Numbered from the stretch's first letter, positions 25,957-35,552 are shown. The stretch is DNA of 64,000 nt from Streptococcus parasanguinis (GCF_901875555.1 NZ_CABFMD010000035.1:56843-120842); one strand, 5' to 3'. Numbers and translations are program-made. The notes: generated from the sequence alone by a model not told the origin.

Positions 25957-26696
25957 TTCATTAATTCTGTAACAACACTCACTGCGCTGAGGGCAAAGAG
26001 TGGCGCTGTTTCTGCTCTTAGGATGCGAGGCCCAAGTCCTGCTAGGACTGCTCCTTTGACTTCAAAACTTTCAATTTCCGAAGGTGAAAGACCACCTTCT
26101 GGACCAAAGATAAAGAGCAGTTTAGCTCCCTTTTCTAACCCAGTAACAGCTTGTATAAGGGCAGCTGATTCACCTTCTTTGGCCGACTCTTCATAGGCCA
26201 CCACGATGCGGTCAAACTGGTCGAACTGAGCCAAAAAGTCTACCTTTTTCTCAAAAAGGGTAATGCTTGGGACAAGATTCCGCTTGCTTTGCTCGGCTGC
26301 ACCAAGGGCAATTTTTTCTAGTTTCTCGACCTTTTTGCCCAATTTCTTGCCGTCCCATTTGGCAACGGACCAGTCTGCAGGGAAGGCCCATATCTGGCTA
26401 GCACCAAGTTCTGTCACCTTTTGAGTGACGAACTCCAGCTTATCTCCCTTGGGAAAGCCTGATGCGATGGTCACCTGGACTGGCAGTTCTACATTGTCAT
26501 CCAATTCCTCAACCAGCTCAAACTGACGAGCCTCTACATTGACCACGCGCGCCAAGCGCTTGATGCCATCATCAAAGACTAGAGTCACCTCGTCATCTTC
26601 TTTTAGGCGCATGACCTGAAACATGTGCTTGCTGGTCTCCTTGTCCCCGATAGTGACTGGCGAGACAGCCAAGCCTTTTACAAAATACTGCTGCAT
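25953..26696 (-). CDS. rsmE: 16S rRNA m3U1498 methyltransferase
   Basis: This 247-aa SPOUT-class methyltransferase has an N-terminal PUA-like part (VTLVFDDGIKRLARV) and the C-terminal trefoil-knot motifs FGPEGGLSPSEIE and LGPRILRAETAPLFALS, which bind S-adenosylmethionine. It methylates U1498 in the ribosomal decoding region. I start it at the ATG at 26696, after GGAGG. That is one base past the prmA stop, so rsmE follows prmA in a conserved two-gene unit. Confidence 0.95.
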   Translation of the reverse strand: MQQYFVKGLAVSPVTIGDKETSKHMFQVMRLKEDDEVTLVFDDGIKRLARVVNVEARQFELVEELDDNVELPVQVTIASGFPKGDKLEFVTQKVTELGASQIWAFPADWSVAKWDGKKLGKKVEKLEKIALGAAEQSKRNLVPSITLFEKKVDFLAQFDQFDRIVVAYEESAKEGESAALIQAVTGLEKGAKLLFIFGPEGGLSPSEIESFEVKGAVLAGLGPRILRAETAPLFALSAVSVVTELMN

Positions 26697-26697
26697 G

Positions 26698-27648
26698 CTA
26701 GCCTCCAATCACACCGGAGACATCCTTGGTCTTCTTGAAGACGCAAGCATTCCATTCCCCTTGAATCATATGGGTTTCAAGGAAAAATCCAGCTGCTTCT
26801 GCTGACTCACGGACCATGTCCCACTTGTCCCTGATAATGCCACTCATAATCAGGTAACCCTCATCCTTGACCAAGCGATAAGCATCATCTGTCAGGTGGA
26901 TAAGGATATCCGCCAAGATATTGGCCACGATGACATCTGCCTCAATCTCCACACCCTTAAGCAAATCACCTGGTGCCACATGGATGTTTTCCATGCCCGG
27001 ATTGAGCTCAATATTTTCCTGAGCGACCCGAACTGCCACATCATCCAAGTCATAGGCGAAGATTTCCTTGGCACCCAGAAGTGAGCTAGCAATAGAAAGG
27101 ACACCTGAACCTGTCCCCACATCCAGCACTGTTTCGCCACCACGAAGAACCTGCTCCAAGGCAAAGAGGCTCATCTTGGTCGTCGGGTGAGTTCCTGTTC
27201 CAAAGGCCATACCAGGGTCCAGCTTGATGATCTTTTCTCCAGCAGTCGCCTCATAGTCCGTCCATGACGGCACGATGGTCAAGTCATGAGTGATACGAGC
27301 TGGTTCGTAGTATTTCTTCCAGTTGTCGGCCCAATCTTCCTCAGCCAGAGCAGTCGTCCCCATCTTGACCTCACCCAGATCCATAAAGTCTATCAATTCT
27401 GCGAGACGAGCCTGCAAATCCGCTTCAACCGCTGCTACATCAACCGTTTCTGGGTAGTAGGCCGTCACCACGATTTCTTCTTGTTGCTCGATTTCAGGGA
27501 AAATCTCACCAAAGCGGTCGACATTTCCCACATAGTCCATGCTGTCTTCGATTGCAACCCCCTGCGCCCCTAACTCGATCAAGAGATTAGAAACCAGCTC
27601 CTCTCCCTCACGCTTGACTGTAACTTTTAACTCTTGCCATGTTTCCAT
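26698..27648 (-). CDS. prmA: Ribosomal protein L11 methyltransferase
   Basis: This 316-aa Rossmann methyltransferase has the N-terminal substrate-recognition domain ([20 protein letters not shown]), the PrmA signature [16 protein letters not shown], motif [16 protein letters not shown] and [11 protein letters not shown]. It trimethylates L11. The start METWQELKV is the usual PrmA N-terminus; a nine-codon longer frame exists but lacks support. It is followed immediately by rsmE. Confidence 0.95.
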   Translation of the reverse strand: METWQELKVTVKREGEELVSNLLIELGAQGVAIEDSMDYVGNVDRFGEIFPEIEQQEEIVVTAYYPETVDVAAVEADLQARLAELIDFMDLGEVKMGTTALAEEDWADNWKKYYEPARITHDLTIVPSWTDYEATAGEKIIKLDPGMAFGTGTHPTTKMSLFALEQVLRGGETVLDVGTGSGVLSIASSLLGAKEIFAYDLDDVAVRVAQENIELNPGMENIHVAPGDLLKGVEIEADVIVANILADILIHLTDDAYRLVKDEGYLIMSGIIRDKWDMVRESAEAAGFFLETHMIQGEWNACVFKKTKDVSGVIGG

Positions 27649-27785
27649 TATTAAGATACCAAGCCCGTAAAACACAAAGCCAAAATAGGAAATTCTCTAA
27701 AGACGCTTGTATCTAAGAAAAATTAAGCTTTTTGGCACAGTGTTTAGGGCGGGTTCAGTTTAGAAATTTAACCGAACCATCCTTT

Positions 27786-28697
27786 CTATTTCTCTATCAT
27801 TTTTTTCATGTAGACCATATCCATACCTTCTTTTTCAGGCTCGATATGGGTTTGACAATATCCGTTTTTCTCGTAAAAAGCAACCATGCCTGCATCCTGT
27901 AATACCGTACACAAATCCCATTGTGTGATTGTTGGAAATTCTTTTTCCAGCAAGCTTAAACCTTTAGAACCATACCCTTTTCCTTGATACTGGGGCAAAA
28001 TCGCTGCCGTTCCCAACCAAGCTTTCGTTAACTCTTCATTGGTCTGAATTCGTAAAAAACCAATCTTTTCTTCATCTTCTTTCACAAAGTAGTAATAGCT
28101 ATTAGGACGTTCTGACAGCTTCCACTTGATTCGTTCGCGGTCCTCCAGATAAGGATCATACTCATCTTGGTATTTCTCATAGACCACCTTAAAACTGGCT
28201 CTTTGAATGGCAATAATGGTTTCTAAATCTTCTGCTTCTGCTCTCTCAAGTCTTATCATAAACTTTCCCTCCACATAATCACGCACTCGTTCTTGTAATT
28301 GCGGAACAACCCGATCTGAGGCCAAAAACTCTTCAAAGCTCACTAACTTATAGCCCTGTCCCTCATCTCCAAAGTCAATGTGTTCAAACTCTTCTTGGGC
28401 TAGATTTCCAACTAGAAAAACAAACTGTTTCTTCTCATCCAAGATGCCAGGAAAGATCCAAGACCAGATGACCTCCTCTTTAGATAGTTGGATGTTCAAT
28501 TCCTCATAAACCTCACGCGCCACACACTCAAAAGGGGTCTCATTTCCTTCACGACCACCACCTGGCAAGTCCCACATATTGGGATAGGGAATGGTTGGTT
28601 TGTCATCGCGCAAAATGGTCAGAATCTTATCTCCACAAATCAAGGCAATTTTACAACCCGTAAATTCGAACCGTGCTTCTAAGCAATCTTCAAGCAT
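27786..28697 (-). CDS. Nudix hydrolase fused to GNAT acetyltransferase
   Basis: This 303-aa two-domain protein has an N-terminal Nudix domain (residues about 10-150), with the box GGGREGNETPFECVAREVYEELNI matching GX5EX7REUXEEXGU closely. The C-terminal GNAT domain (about 155-303) has the acetyl-CoA loop LPQYQGKGYGSKGL and a terminal YEKNGY. It probably hydrolyses a nucleoside diphosphate derivative and acetylates an amine; substrates are unknown. Separate proteins of both kinds are common, and the fusion is seen in some streptococci. It lies 12 nt after the DUF3013 gene, in the same direction. Confidence 0.85.
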   Translation of the reverse strand: MLEDCLEARFEFTGCKIALICGDKILTILRDDKPTIPYPNMWDLPGGGREGNETPFECVAREVYEELNIQLSKEEVIWSWIFPGILDEKKQFVFLVGNLAQEEFEHIDFGDEGQGYKLVSFEEFLASDRVVPQLQERVRDYVEGKFMIRLERAEAEDLETIIAIQRASFKVVYEKYQDEYDPYLEDRERIKWKLSERPNSYYYFVKEDEEKIGFLRIQTNEELTKAWLGTAAILPQYQGKGYGSKGLSLLEKEFPTITQWDLCTVLQDAGMVAFYEKNGYCQTHIEPEKEGMDMVYMKKMIEK

Positions 28698-28709
28698 GAG
28701 CTTTCCCTC

Positions 28710-29180
28710 CTAATATCTCGGATAGGGATAAAAAGTGCTTTCTTCTAGGCCAACCTTGCCTTCTTCAAAAACTTCTTGATTCCAGACGATCTCAAAGCTC
28801 TCTGCCTCTTCGTCTGCTAAGAAATCCATGAGGTCATCCAAGGCCAGCTCGGCTGTGTCTTTGAGGAAGGTCGCAAAATAAGCTAGAAACTCACGAGACA
28901 AGCCTTTCTTAGGCTCATAAGGAATCGCTGTTAAATAGGCGTCTTCGTCCACATGAGACTTGGCTGGATTGTAGAAGAGAACGGCTTCTTCAAAGAAAAT
29001 ATCCTCATCAGACTCTTCGCCGGCTTCATCGACCAGTGCAACCCCTCCCGTATTTTGTGCTTCCAAGAGAAAAGCCACTTCTACCGCATGATTTTTCTTA
29101 TCCCAATTGATCTCATAATCAAAGGGAAAAACCTTGTCCATCTCCTCTTCTAAAATATCCAAAAATCCATATTTAGACAT
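28710..29180 (-). CDS. DUF3013 family protein
   Basis: A 156-aa acidic protein starting MSKYGFLDILEEEMDKVFPFDYEINWD, a pattern I associate with the DUF3013 family of lactic acid bacteria. It has no signal peptide or membrane helix; the C-terminus ends TFYPYPRY. Function is unknown. It is the first gene of a leftward pair with the Nudix-GNAT fusion and is divergent from rarA. Confidence 0.75.
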   Translation of the reverse strand: MSKYGFLDILEEEMDKVFPFDYEINWDKKNHAVEVAFLLEAQNTGGVALVDEAGEESDEDIFFEEAVLFYNPAKSHVDEDAYLTAIPYEPKKGLSREFLAYFATFLKDTAELALDDLMDFLADEEAESFEIVWNQEVFEEGKVGLEESTFYPYPRY

Positions 29181-29294
29181 AGCGTCCTCTTTCTAATTTC
29201 CCACTCTTAGAGCGGAATATGATACAATAGTTACTACAATCTTACCATAAAAACCGCCTCTTTGAAAGGAGACAAAGCTAGAAAGGAGAAGGAA

Positions 29295-30566
29295 ATGCCC
29301 GACAATCTCGCACTCCGTATGCGCCCACGGACGATTGATCAGGTCATCGGTCAACAGCACCTGGTCGGAGAAGGCAAAATCATCCGCCGCATGGTCGAAG
29401 CCAATCGTCTGTCCTCCATGATCCTCTATGGACCTCCGGGGATCGGAAAGACCAGTATTGCTTCTGCCATCGCAGGAACGACCAAGTATGCCTTTCGGAC
29501 CTTTAATGCAACCGTCGACAGTAAAAAACGCCTCCAAGAAATCGCAGAGGAAGCCAAATTTTCTGGTGGCTTGGTCCTGCTTTTAGACGAGATTCATCGC
29601 CTTGATAAAACCAAGCAAGATTTTCTCTTGCCTTTGCTCGAAAGCGGTCTGGTTATCATGATCGGTGCAACGACAGAAAATCCCTTTTTCTCTGTCACAC
29701 CCGCTATTCGTAGCCGTGTACAAATCTTTGAGCTGGAGCCTCTGACGACGGAGGAGGTCAAGCAAGCTCTAAAAACAGCGCTAGATGATCCCGAGCGTGG
29801 CTTTGATTTTCCAGTCGTGCTTGACGAGGACGCTTTGGATTTCATCGCGACTTCGACCAATGGAGATCTTCGTTCCGCCTTTAATTCTCTCGATCTGGCG
29901 GTGCTGTCGACCTCTGAAAATGCAGAAGGCATCCGTCATATTACGCTCGACATCATGGAAAATAGCCTCCAGCGCAGCTATATCACCATGGACAAAGATG
30001 GAGACGGCCACTACGATATCCTTTCTGCCCTACAAAAATCTATCCGCGGTTCGGATGTCGATGCTAGTCTCCACTACGCCGCTCGTTTAATCGAAGCCGG
30101 AGATCTACCCAGCCTAGCTCGTCGCTTAACGGTCATTGCCTATGAGGATATCGGTCTGGCCAATCCAGATGCCCAGATTCATACCGTAACGGCGCTTCAA
30201 GCAGCTGAGCGCATCGGCTTTCCTGAAGCCCGCATTCTCATCGCCAACATCGTCATCGATCTAGCCCTTTCGCCTAAGTCCAACTCAGCCTACATTGCCA
30301 TGGATAAGGCCCTGTCTGATCTGAGGACATCTGGTAATCTCCCTATTCCTCGCCACCTCCGTGATGGCCATTATGCTGGAAGCAAGGAACTGGGAAATGC
30401 GCAAAATTACAAATATCCCCACAACTATCCTGGCAACTGGGTCAAGCAAGACTATCTGCCAGACAAGATCAAACACGCTTCCTACTTCACTCCCAATGAA
30501 AATGGCAAGTACGAGCGTGCCCTCGGAGCCACCAAGGAGAAGATCGATCAGCTCAAGAGAAAGTGA
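29295..30566 (+). CDS. rarA: Replication-associated recombination protein RarA (MgsA)
   Basis: This 423-aa AAA+ ATPase of the clamp-loader type has Walker A YGPPGIGKTS, Walker B LLLDEIHRLDK, sensor 1 region IGATTENPFFSV, and the RarA C-terminal oligomerisation domain (LARRLTVIAYEDIGLANP, HYAGSKELGNAQNYKYPHNYPGNW). It acts at stalled replication forks. The start at 29295 (MPDNLALRMRPRTIDQVIGQ) is preceded by AAAGGAGAAGG. The adjacent 6S RNA gene downstream is a familiar Firmicute association. Confidence 0.95.
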   Translation: MPDNLALRMRPRTIDQVIGQQHLVGEGKIIRRMVEANRLSSMILYGPPGIGKTSIASAIAGTTKYAFRTFNATVDSKKRLQEIAEEAKFSGGLVLLLDEIHRLDKTKQDFLLPLLESGLVIMIGATTENPFFSVTPAIRSRVQIFELEPLTTEEVKQALKTALDDPERGFDFPVVLDEDALDFIATSTNGDLRSAFNSLDLAVLSTSENAEGIRHITLDIMENSLQRSYITMDKDGDGHYDILSALQKSIRGSDVDASLHYAARLIEAGDLPSLARRLTVIAYEDIGLANPDAQIHTVTALQAAERIGFPEARILIANIVIDLALSPKSNSAYIAMDKALSDLRTSGNLPIPRHLRDGHYAGSKELGNAQNYKYPHNYPGNWVKQDYLPDKIKHASYFTPNENGKYERALGATKEKIDQLKRK

Positions 30567-30595
30567 CATCGGTTTCAAAAAAATGAGATTTTTTC

Positions 30596-30623
30596 TTGAA
30601 ATATTTTCAAAATGTGGTATCAT
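30596..30623 (+). promoter_or_regulatory. Promoter of the 6S RNA gene
   Basis: TTGAAA (30596-30601), 16-bp spacer, TATCAT (30618-30623), giving a start near 30630. Confidence 0.6.
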
Positions 30624-30629
30624 ATACAT

Positions 30630-30823
30630 ATAGAAACGCTGTGGTGTACGAACTCACACTTAAGTGTTGACCGACTATTTTTGTATTATTAGGGAAACAA
30701 AAGACTTCTAACAGCATGCAGGCCGTTTCACGCGGAAGCAGCTTCAGTTAGAGCGAGTTGCCCACCTGCTTAATTGCGCGGGTTCAATACAAATCGTGAA
30801 GTTTCGGCACCAATACAGCTTTT
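30630..30823 (+). ncRNA. ssrS: 6S RNA
   Basis: About 194 nt of G/C-richer non-coding sequence lie between rarA and tRNA-Lys. The ends pair (GAAACGCTGTGGTG... with the 3' CGGCACCAATACAGC region), and a central region with CACGCGGAAGCAGC and GTTGCCCACCTGCTTAATTG gives the long, internally bulged hairpin that mimics an open promoter. Its place next to rarA and a tRNA-Lys fits streptococcal 6S RNA. It would bind sigma-A RNA polymerase and modulate transcription in stationary phase. Identification is by sequence recall and context; ends are approximate. Confidence 0.75.
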
Positions 30824-30830
30824 TATATTT

Positions 30831-30903
30831 GCCTCCTTAGCTCAGTTGGTAGAGCAGTAGACTCTTAATCTATGGGTCACAGGTTCGAGCCCTGTAGGGG
30901 GCA
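30831..30903 (+). tRNA. tRNA-Lys (CTT anticodon)
   Basis: 73 nt with acceptor pairs GCCTCCT/AGGGGGC, D-arm AGCTCAGTTGGTAGAGC, anticodon stem GTAGA/TCTAT around loop CTCTTAA (anticodon CTT), T-arm CAGGTTCGAGCCCTG. CCA is not encoded. The 3' end is the integration site of the ICE that follows. Confidence 0.97.
30882..30903 (+). other. Predicted attL within the 3' end of tRNA-Lys
   Basis: Tyrosine-integrase ICEs of this type integrate in the tRNA 3' end and keep the gene intact. The integrase gene starts its unit right here. The matching direct repeat (attR) is not in the window, so the core sequence cannot be delimited. Confidence 0.5.
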
Positions 30904-30912
30904 TCTAAATCA

Positions 30913-30948
30913 ACAGGAAAAAGCCTTGATTTACAAGGCTTTTTTGCT
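30913..30948 (+). terminator. Terminator after tRNA-Lys
   Basis: AAAAAGCCTTG-ATTTA-CAAGGCTTTTTT, symmetric with A and T runs. It can stop both tRNA transcription and the leftward integrase transcript. Confidence 0.85.
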
Positions 30949-30987
30949 TGTCATTTTGTTTTTTGTACCAAATTTTGTACCAAATAA

Positions 30988-32118
30988 TTATAAAAGTTTT
31001 CTAACGTTATCAAACTCTTCATTTATCTTCTCTTGTAGTGTATGACCATATACTTCTATTAACATTGAAATATCTTTATGGCCCAATATTTTAGCAATCA
31101 CTCCCAAATCAATTTGATTGTGCCACAAATAGCTACCGTAAGTGTGCCTTGTACCTTTTGTAGTAATGATTGGTGTAATCCCTAATTCAATCAAAGCATT
31201 TTTTAGTGCTTTATTAACTGTAGCTATATTTGGAATATCTTGAACATAACCATAGTGTTGAAAAACAAAGTTTTCACCATTAACAATTCCTAGATCATTA
31301 TTAACTACCTCTTGTTCTTTTCGTAACATTTCCAATACTGTAATCTCTTCTTCACCTATCGGAATACTTCGAATAGATGTTTTATTTTTAGGTGGAACAA
31401 ATTGTCGACTAGTCGTATTGTACCTTCTGTATGTTTTAATTACTTTTTCTTCAAAATTTACATCTTCCCAAGTTAAAGCAATAAGCTCACCGAAGCGCAT
31501 TCCAGTTTTGAAAAGTAAATAAATAACATAAGGTACAACAGATCTTCTATAATCCATTTTTTTCTTTAAATAGTTAATAATGATGTTAAAATCTTTCTCG
31601 CTATGGATATACTTATCTTCTACAACCTGAGACTCTTTTGATGAAAATAATTCCGCAAAAAAAGTAAAATCTTCTATGAAAACCTTATCTGCTTGTGCTG
31701 TTTTAATACACTCCCGAATACTCGTATGCAGTCTACTCAATGTATTTCGTGTTACAGTTTTACCATAATCATTCATGATACGTTGATATTTACTTGGCTT
31801 TATTTGAGATACAGGAGTCTCTCCAAATAGTTTCCTAATAACTTCTTTTCTTAGAATGTACTTCTTTTTGGTGGTTTGGCTACGTTTACTAGGTAGTATT
31901 TTTAAATTGAGCCACTCTTGATATAGCTGATAAAGTGTCATTTTACTATCAAGGGTATATCCACGGTTTAACTTTCTTAACAATTTTTCTGCTTCTATTT
32001 GAGCTTTTTTCTTGGTTTCAAAACCACTTTTATAAGCAATTGTCTTACTTGTTTCATCCCTTATAGTATAGGTCCAAAGATTCTTTTTACCTCGTTTTAA
32101 ATACCTAATGCTTGCCAT
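30988..32118 (-). CDS. int: ICE tyrosine recombinase (integrase)
   Basis: This 376-aa phage-type integrase has an N-terminal AP2-like arm-binding domain (IRYLKRGKKNLWTYTIRDET), a SAM-like core-binding domain, and a catalytic domain with Arg in FKTGMRFGELIALTW, HxxR in TKGTRHTYGSYLWH, His in LGHKDISMLIEVYGH and the nucleophile Tyr in VYGHTL. I start it at MASIRYLK (32118), 1 bp after the excisionase stop. The upstream 16 codons of the longer frame overlap that gene without a ribosome site. It integrates and excises the element at the tRNA-Lys 3' end. Confidence 0.95.
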   Translation of the reverse strand: MASIRYLKRGKKNLWTYTIRDETSKTIAYKSGFETKKKAQIEAEKLLRKLNRGYTLDSKMTLYQLYQEWLNLKILPSKRSQTTKKKYILRKEVIRKLFGETPVSQIKPSKYQRIMNDYGKTVTRNTLSRLHTSIRECIKTAQADKVFIEDFTFFAELFSSKESQVVEDKYIHSEKDFNIIINYLKKKMDYRRSVVPYVIYLLFKTGMRFGELIALTWEDVNFEEKVIKTYRRYNTTSRQFVPPKNKTSIRSIPIGEEEITVLEMLRKEQEVVNNDLGIVNGENFVFQHYGYVQDIPNIATVNKALKNALIELGITPIITTKGTRHTYGSYLWHNQIDLGVIAKILGHKDISMLIEVYGHTLQEKINEEFDNVRKLL

Positions 32119-32119
32119 A

Positions 32120-32308
32120 CTACAACTCCATTCCCAAAACTTCTGAGACTGCACTTTTAGGAACAACCATCAGACGTTTTCTATCATAAAAACTATAACC
32201 TTTATTCACCATCAATTTTCTTGCCTGATGAATAATTTGCATAGCTGTATATTGCTTATACCCCATTTCAATCAAGTCTTTCTGTGAGATTGTATTATTT
32301 ATCATCAT
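32120..32308 (-). CDS. xis: DUF3173 excisionase-like protein
   Basis: A 62-aa protein with a helix-turn-helix pattern (ISQKDLIEMGYKQYTAMQIIHQARKLM) of the DUF3173 family. The family typically sits beside tyrosine integrases in ICESt3-type elements and acts as recombination directionality factor. It starts after GAAAGGAG and its stop is 1 bp from the integrase ATG. Confidence 0.8.
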   Translation of the reverse strand: MMINNTISQKDLIEMGYKQYTAMQIIHQARKLMVNKGYSFYDRKRLMVVPKSAVSEVLGMEL

Positions 32309-32320
32309 GAATTCTCCTTT

Positions 32321-33433
32321 CTAATGTCCTATAACATATGTAAATTGTTTGGCAGTTTCTGCGTCAAAAGTACGGTAACTAATAATTCCTAATCCCTTAA
32401 CATTACATTCTGATACAAGAATTGAACCGTCTGATTTGACTTGCTCCACAAATGAAACATGCCCGTATATTGGAGCGGCTCCAGCTTGTCCAGGGCTAAA
32501 TGAAACTGCAGAGTGTTCTGTTGGAGTATGAGTTGTTTGAAAACCTGTAGCACTCATCCATTGACCACCATTTCCCATGTATTCTCCAAAGTTGACACCA
32601 ACTTCTTTCCCTCGATTATAAACAAACCATGTACACTGTCCATATGGATAAGATAGTCCAGTATAAGTAGAAGGGTTCATTTCTTTGGTTAAGCTATATC
32701 CTGATGGAATTTCAGAAGATGTGACACCACCTCCGTCTCTAGTTTTTCCAGTGGTTTGTTCTGGTGCTTTTGGAGTTCCGCCATGTTCATCTATATAGGC
32801 ATCGAGTTTTTTCATGGTATCGGCACGTCTTTTTCCAGATCCTGTAGTATCTGTGAAATAGACACCACCATCGGTAGAAGGATTTAGAGTACCATTCGCA
32901 AATTTCTTAGCCTTGTCATCTTGAATTTTGAAGGTTTGGTTTTTGTTTCCAATGATGGTTTGTTGGGTAAGTCCTACAACTGCGACTTCATCGTTGAAAT
33001 GATTGGCATATTCTGGATTGGAGTCATAGGCTCCAAAACCAAACATATTAGCTCCAGGGTTGGTCGCAACTCCAGCAGTTCCAAGAGAGCTTTCATTTAG
33101 TGCGATCGCAACAATTCCACGGACATCAAGATTAGATTTGGCTTCCCATTCTAGAAGCTTTTTCCCATTAATTCGGTTCTTATCATAGGAGATTCCTAAA
33201 GTATCTAAAAAGCCGTCTAATTGCTCTGCTTTAATTCCATAGCGATGAACAAGTAAGTTGTGAGTATAGGGGTCACCATCTGACCAATGATCTACATAAG
33301 TTACGCCATTTTGGGATTGGGGAGAGCCACCAGTACCATTCCCTCCGATGGCTCCCATAAGGATGATAATAATGAGTATAGGCAGAAAAAGAGGAATGAG
33401 ACCAGCTAATAGAAACCATTTTAATTTTTTCAT
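32321..33433 (-). CDS. Conjugation-associated peptidoglycan hydrolase, CwlT/Orf14 type
   Basis: This 370-aa protein has an N-terminal membrane helix (WFLLAGLIPLFLPILIIIILMGAIGG), then a lysozyme/glucosaminidase-like domain with catalytic Glu region IVAIALNESSLGT and GANMFGFGAY. A C-terminal CHAP endopeptidase has Cys in PYGQCTWFVYN and His in YGHVSFVEQV. It opens the cell wall to let the mating channel assemble. It corresponds to Tn916 Orf14 and ICEBs1 CwlT. Confidence 0.9.
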   Translation of the reverse strand: MKKLKWFLLAGLIPLFLPILIIIILMGAIGGNGTGGSPQSQNGVTYVDHWSDGDPYTHNLLVHRYGIKAEQLDGFLDTLGISYDKNRINGKKLLEWEAKSNLDVRGIVAIALNESSLGTAGVATNPGANMFGFGAYDSNPEYANHFNDEVAVVGLTQQTIIGNKNQTFKIQDDKAKKFANGTLNPSTDGGVYFTDTTGSGKRRADTMKKLDAYIDEHGGTPKAPEQTTGKTRDGGGVTSSEIPSGYSLTKEMNPSTYTGLSYPYGQCTWFVYNRGKEVGVNFGEYMGNGGQWMSATGFQTTHTPTEHSAVSFSPGQAGAAPIYGHVSFVEQVKSDGSILVSECNVKGLGIISYRTFDAETAKQFTYVIGH

Positions 33434-33449
33434 CGAATCTCCTTTCTAG

Positions 33450-33674
33450 TTAATGTCTGATATAAGCGGTAAATAGAACAGTTCCAAAACGCCATTTGGC
33501 ATCTAGAACGACCGAATAGGACTTGACTTGTGTGATGATTTTATCTCTCTCTTGTTCTAATACTGGAAATAAAAGAAGGAAATCGACTGAGCGTTTTCCT
33601 TCTTGGTAGGCTTGATAAAGGGTTTCTTCAAGAATTCTTGGAAAAGAAGTTCTTGAACGTATTTTAGTATTCAT
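33450..33674 (-). CDS. Small ICE conjugation-module protein of unknown function (74 aa)
   Basis: It lies between the CwlT-like and VirB6-like genes and is tightly spaced (1 bp after the VirB6-like stop). It has no signal peptide or clear motif; the sequence is basic at the N-terminus (MNTKIRSRTSFPRILEE). Its conserved place in the conjugation operon suggests a real gene, but I do not recognise a family. Confidence 0.6.
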   Translation of the reverse strand: MNTKIRSRTSFPRILEETLYQAYQEGKRSVDFLLLFPVLEQERDKIITQVKSYSVVLDAKWRFGTVLFTAYIRH

Positions 33675-33675
33675 G

Positions 33676-35541
33676 TCATTCTCCTCTTAGTTGTTTTAAG
33701 CGTTCCGTCAATCGATCTCTTCGTTCAATATTGCTCCTTAATTTATCATCTCGGGTCATAGTTTTACGATAAGCACGAGTGAACGCATTCGATCCTTGGG
33801 CTTTGTACATGGCTTGAGGATCCTTGTATTCCTCTAACTTGCGCTCAAGACTATTCATTCGGAGTTGTTTAAATGGAGAGATCCATTCTTCTTTAAGGGT
33901 TTGAAATTCATCGTCTGAACTTGGAGTTGGCTCTACTGTGATTGGAGATTCTATTGATGGAGTTGGTGCTTTCTCTTCGACTGGTTTAGACTTCTCAATG
34001 ATTGGTTTTGTTGTAGAAGGACTTGCATCGAGTGTATCTGGTGCTTCAGATGGAGTCATTTCCTCAAATTGGTTCTCGGATTCCTTATTGGTAAAGAAGG
34101 AACCGACATTTTGGAAGTGACTCTTGGCATTCATGAGCATTCCAGCTCCCAAACCAGCACCTGCTAAAGCAAAATTTCCAAGGTGTTGAGCAGTGGAAAG
34201 ACTTCGTGATGGTACTTGTGAAGCCACTTCTCGGGTTTTTGTGATCCCACTTTCAACTTTATTTCCAATATCACTTGCCACCATTCGAGCTTTGGATCCA
34301 AGAATGAATTGGAGCAATTCTGCTTTGTATTTCCATAGAAAGAAATATACGAGTCCTTTTGAGACAACTGAAATGAGTAGTTTAAAGACAAGGCCAAAGA
34401 TGATCAAGGATGGAAGTGTTTTAAGAATGCCATCAAAGCCTGTAATGATAATGTTTTCGATCATTTTCTCAATGTAGAAAACTAATAGAGTTAATAGACT
34501 TGTGATAGCTGGGAAAAGTAACCCACCAAACATGACTTTTAGAACTCCAAAGATCAAATCTTGCATTCTTGGTACAAAGGACATCAATAGAACAATTGGA
34601 AAGAGCAGGATCATCATCAGGACGAGTGTCTGAGCAATGACATTTAACATTTGAATCAAAATAACAGGTATCGCTAATACAAAAGCGTCAAAAATTTTAA
34701 ATATGACATAAAACATACGAGTAAAGATGAAATCAGGCATTGCCGAAACCCAACGGTTCTTTTCGCCATCGTCATTAGCTCCATTGCCTAGTTCATCTAG
34801 ATATTTGGAGCGGTCTTTGGATTTAACCGCTGTAAAGTTTCCATTTTTATCGCTTGTTCCTAGTACCTTACTATCGTCAAAAGTTTCTTGTTTTCCGTCT
34901 TGGCTATTCTTATATTTCCCATTTTCTTGTCCAGTATTGACAAAGACATAGGCTTTATAAGAGGTTTCTGCTATATAGCTATCTGCCATAGAATCACCGA
35001 TTTTGATCGTCTTATTTTTTCCATACTCTACTTTAATATGAGTGATATTTTTAGTGACTTCTTTAGAAACATTATTGATGGTATCAAGCAGATAAAGACC
35101 ACCAGAGGTCCCTGCAACTGTTCCAAAGTAACCAAAGCCAAGGATGAGAACTAGGAAAACATGAAGGAGTGTTCTTGAAAAGGATCCTTTCGAAAAGAAA
35201 TATTGATAAAAAAGGTAGAAAGCTAAAATCAGAAGCAACATTGAAACGAGTGAGTTCTTGGCAACTCCACTCCCATTTGAACCGATAAATCCTTTCCAGA
35301 TACTCATTGCTCCATTAAACACATAGTTTTTATAGCTAGAGTAGAGATCAATTTTTTCAAGAATTCGTATCAGCAAAGAAAAGAAGCCTACCACTGCGTT
35401 TAGAATGAAAAAGAAGAAGTTGACGAAAAGCTCATTAATCAGTACCCAAGCCCCGTTAAAGGAAGCGAACCCAGTCGGCTCCATATAGGACTTGAGAGAG
35501 AAGATATCGACTCCTCTTAGTTTGTCAAAAGCTTCTTGCAT
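33676..35541 (-). CDS. VirB6-like mating channel membrane protein (Orf15 type)
   Basis: This 621-aa protein has several membrane helices (residues about 20-60, 100-150, 280-420), separated by an extracytoplasmic domain around residues 170-270 (YGKNKTIKIGDSMADSYIAETS). The long hydrophilic C-terminus is rich in Pro, Glu, Ser and Thr (PSTTKPIIEKSKPVEEKAPTP) and ends in a charged helix. Size and place next to the VirB4 ATPase identify it as the Tn916 Orf15 / VirB6-type inner channel component. Confidence 0.88.
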   Translation of the reverse strand: MQEAFDKLRGVDIFSLKSYMEPTGFASFNGAWVLINELFVNFFFFILNAVVGFFSLLIRILEKIDLYSSYKNYVFNGAMSIWKGFIGSNGSGVAKNSLVSMLLLILAFYLFYQYFFSKGSFSRTLLHVFLVLILGFGYFGTVAGTSGGLYLLDTINNVSKEVTKNITHIKVEYGKNKTIKIGDSMADSYIAETSYKAYVFVNTGQENGKYKNSQDGKQETFDDSKVLGTSDKNGNFTAVKSKDRSKYLDELGNGANDDGEKNRWVSAMPDFIFTRMFYVIFKIFDAFVLAIPVILIQMLNVIAQTLVLMMILLFPIVLLMSFVPRMQDLIFGVLKVMFGGLLFPAITSLLTLLVFYIEKMIENIIITGFDGILKTLPSLIIFGLVFKLLISVVSKGLVYFFLWKYKAELLQFILGSKARMVASDIGNKVESGITKTREVASQVPSRSLSTAQHLGNFALAGAGLGAGMLMNAKSHFQNVGSFFTNKESENQFEEMTPSEAPDTLDASPSTTKPIIEKSKPVEEKAPTPSIESPITVEPTPSSDDEFQTLKEEWISPFKQLRMNSLERKLEEYKDPQAMYKAQGSNAFTRAYRKTMTRDDKLRSNIERRDRLTERLKQLRGE

Positions 35542-35552
35542 GGATTCACCTC

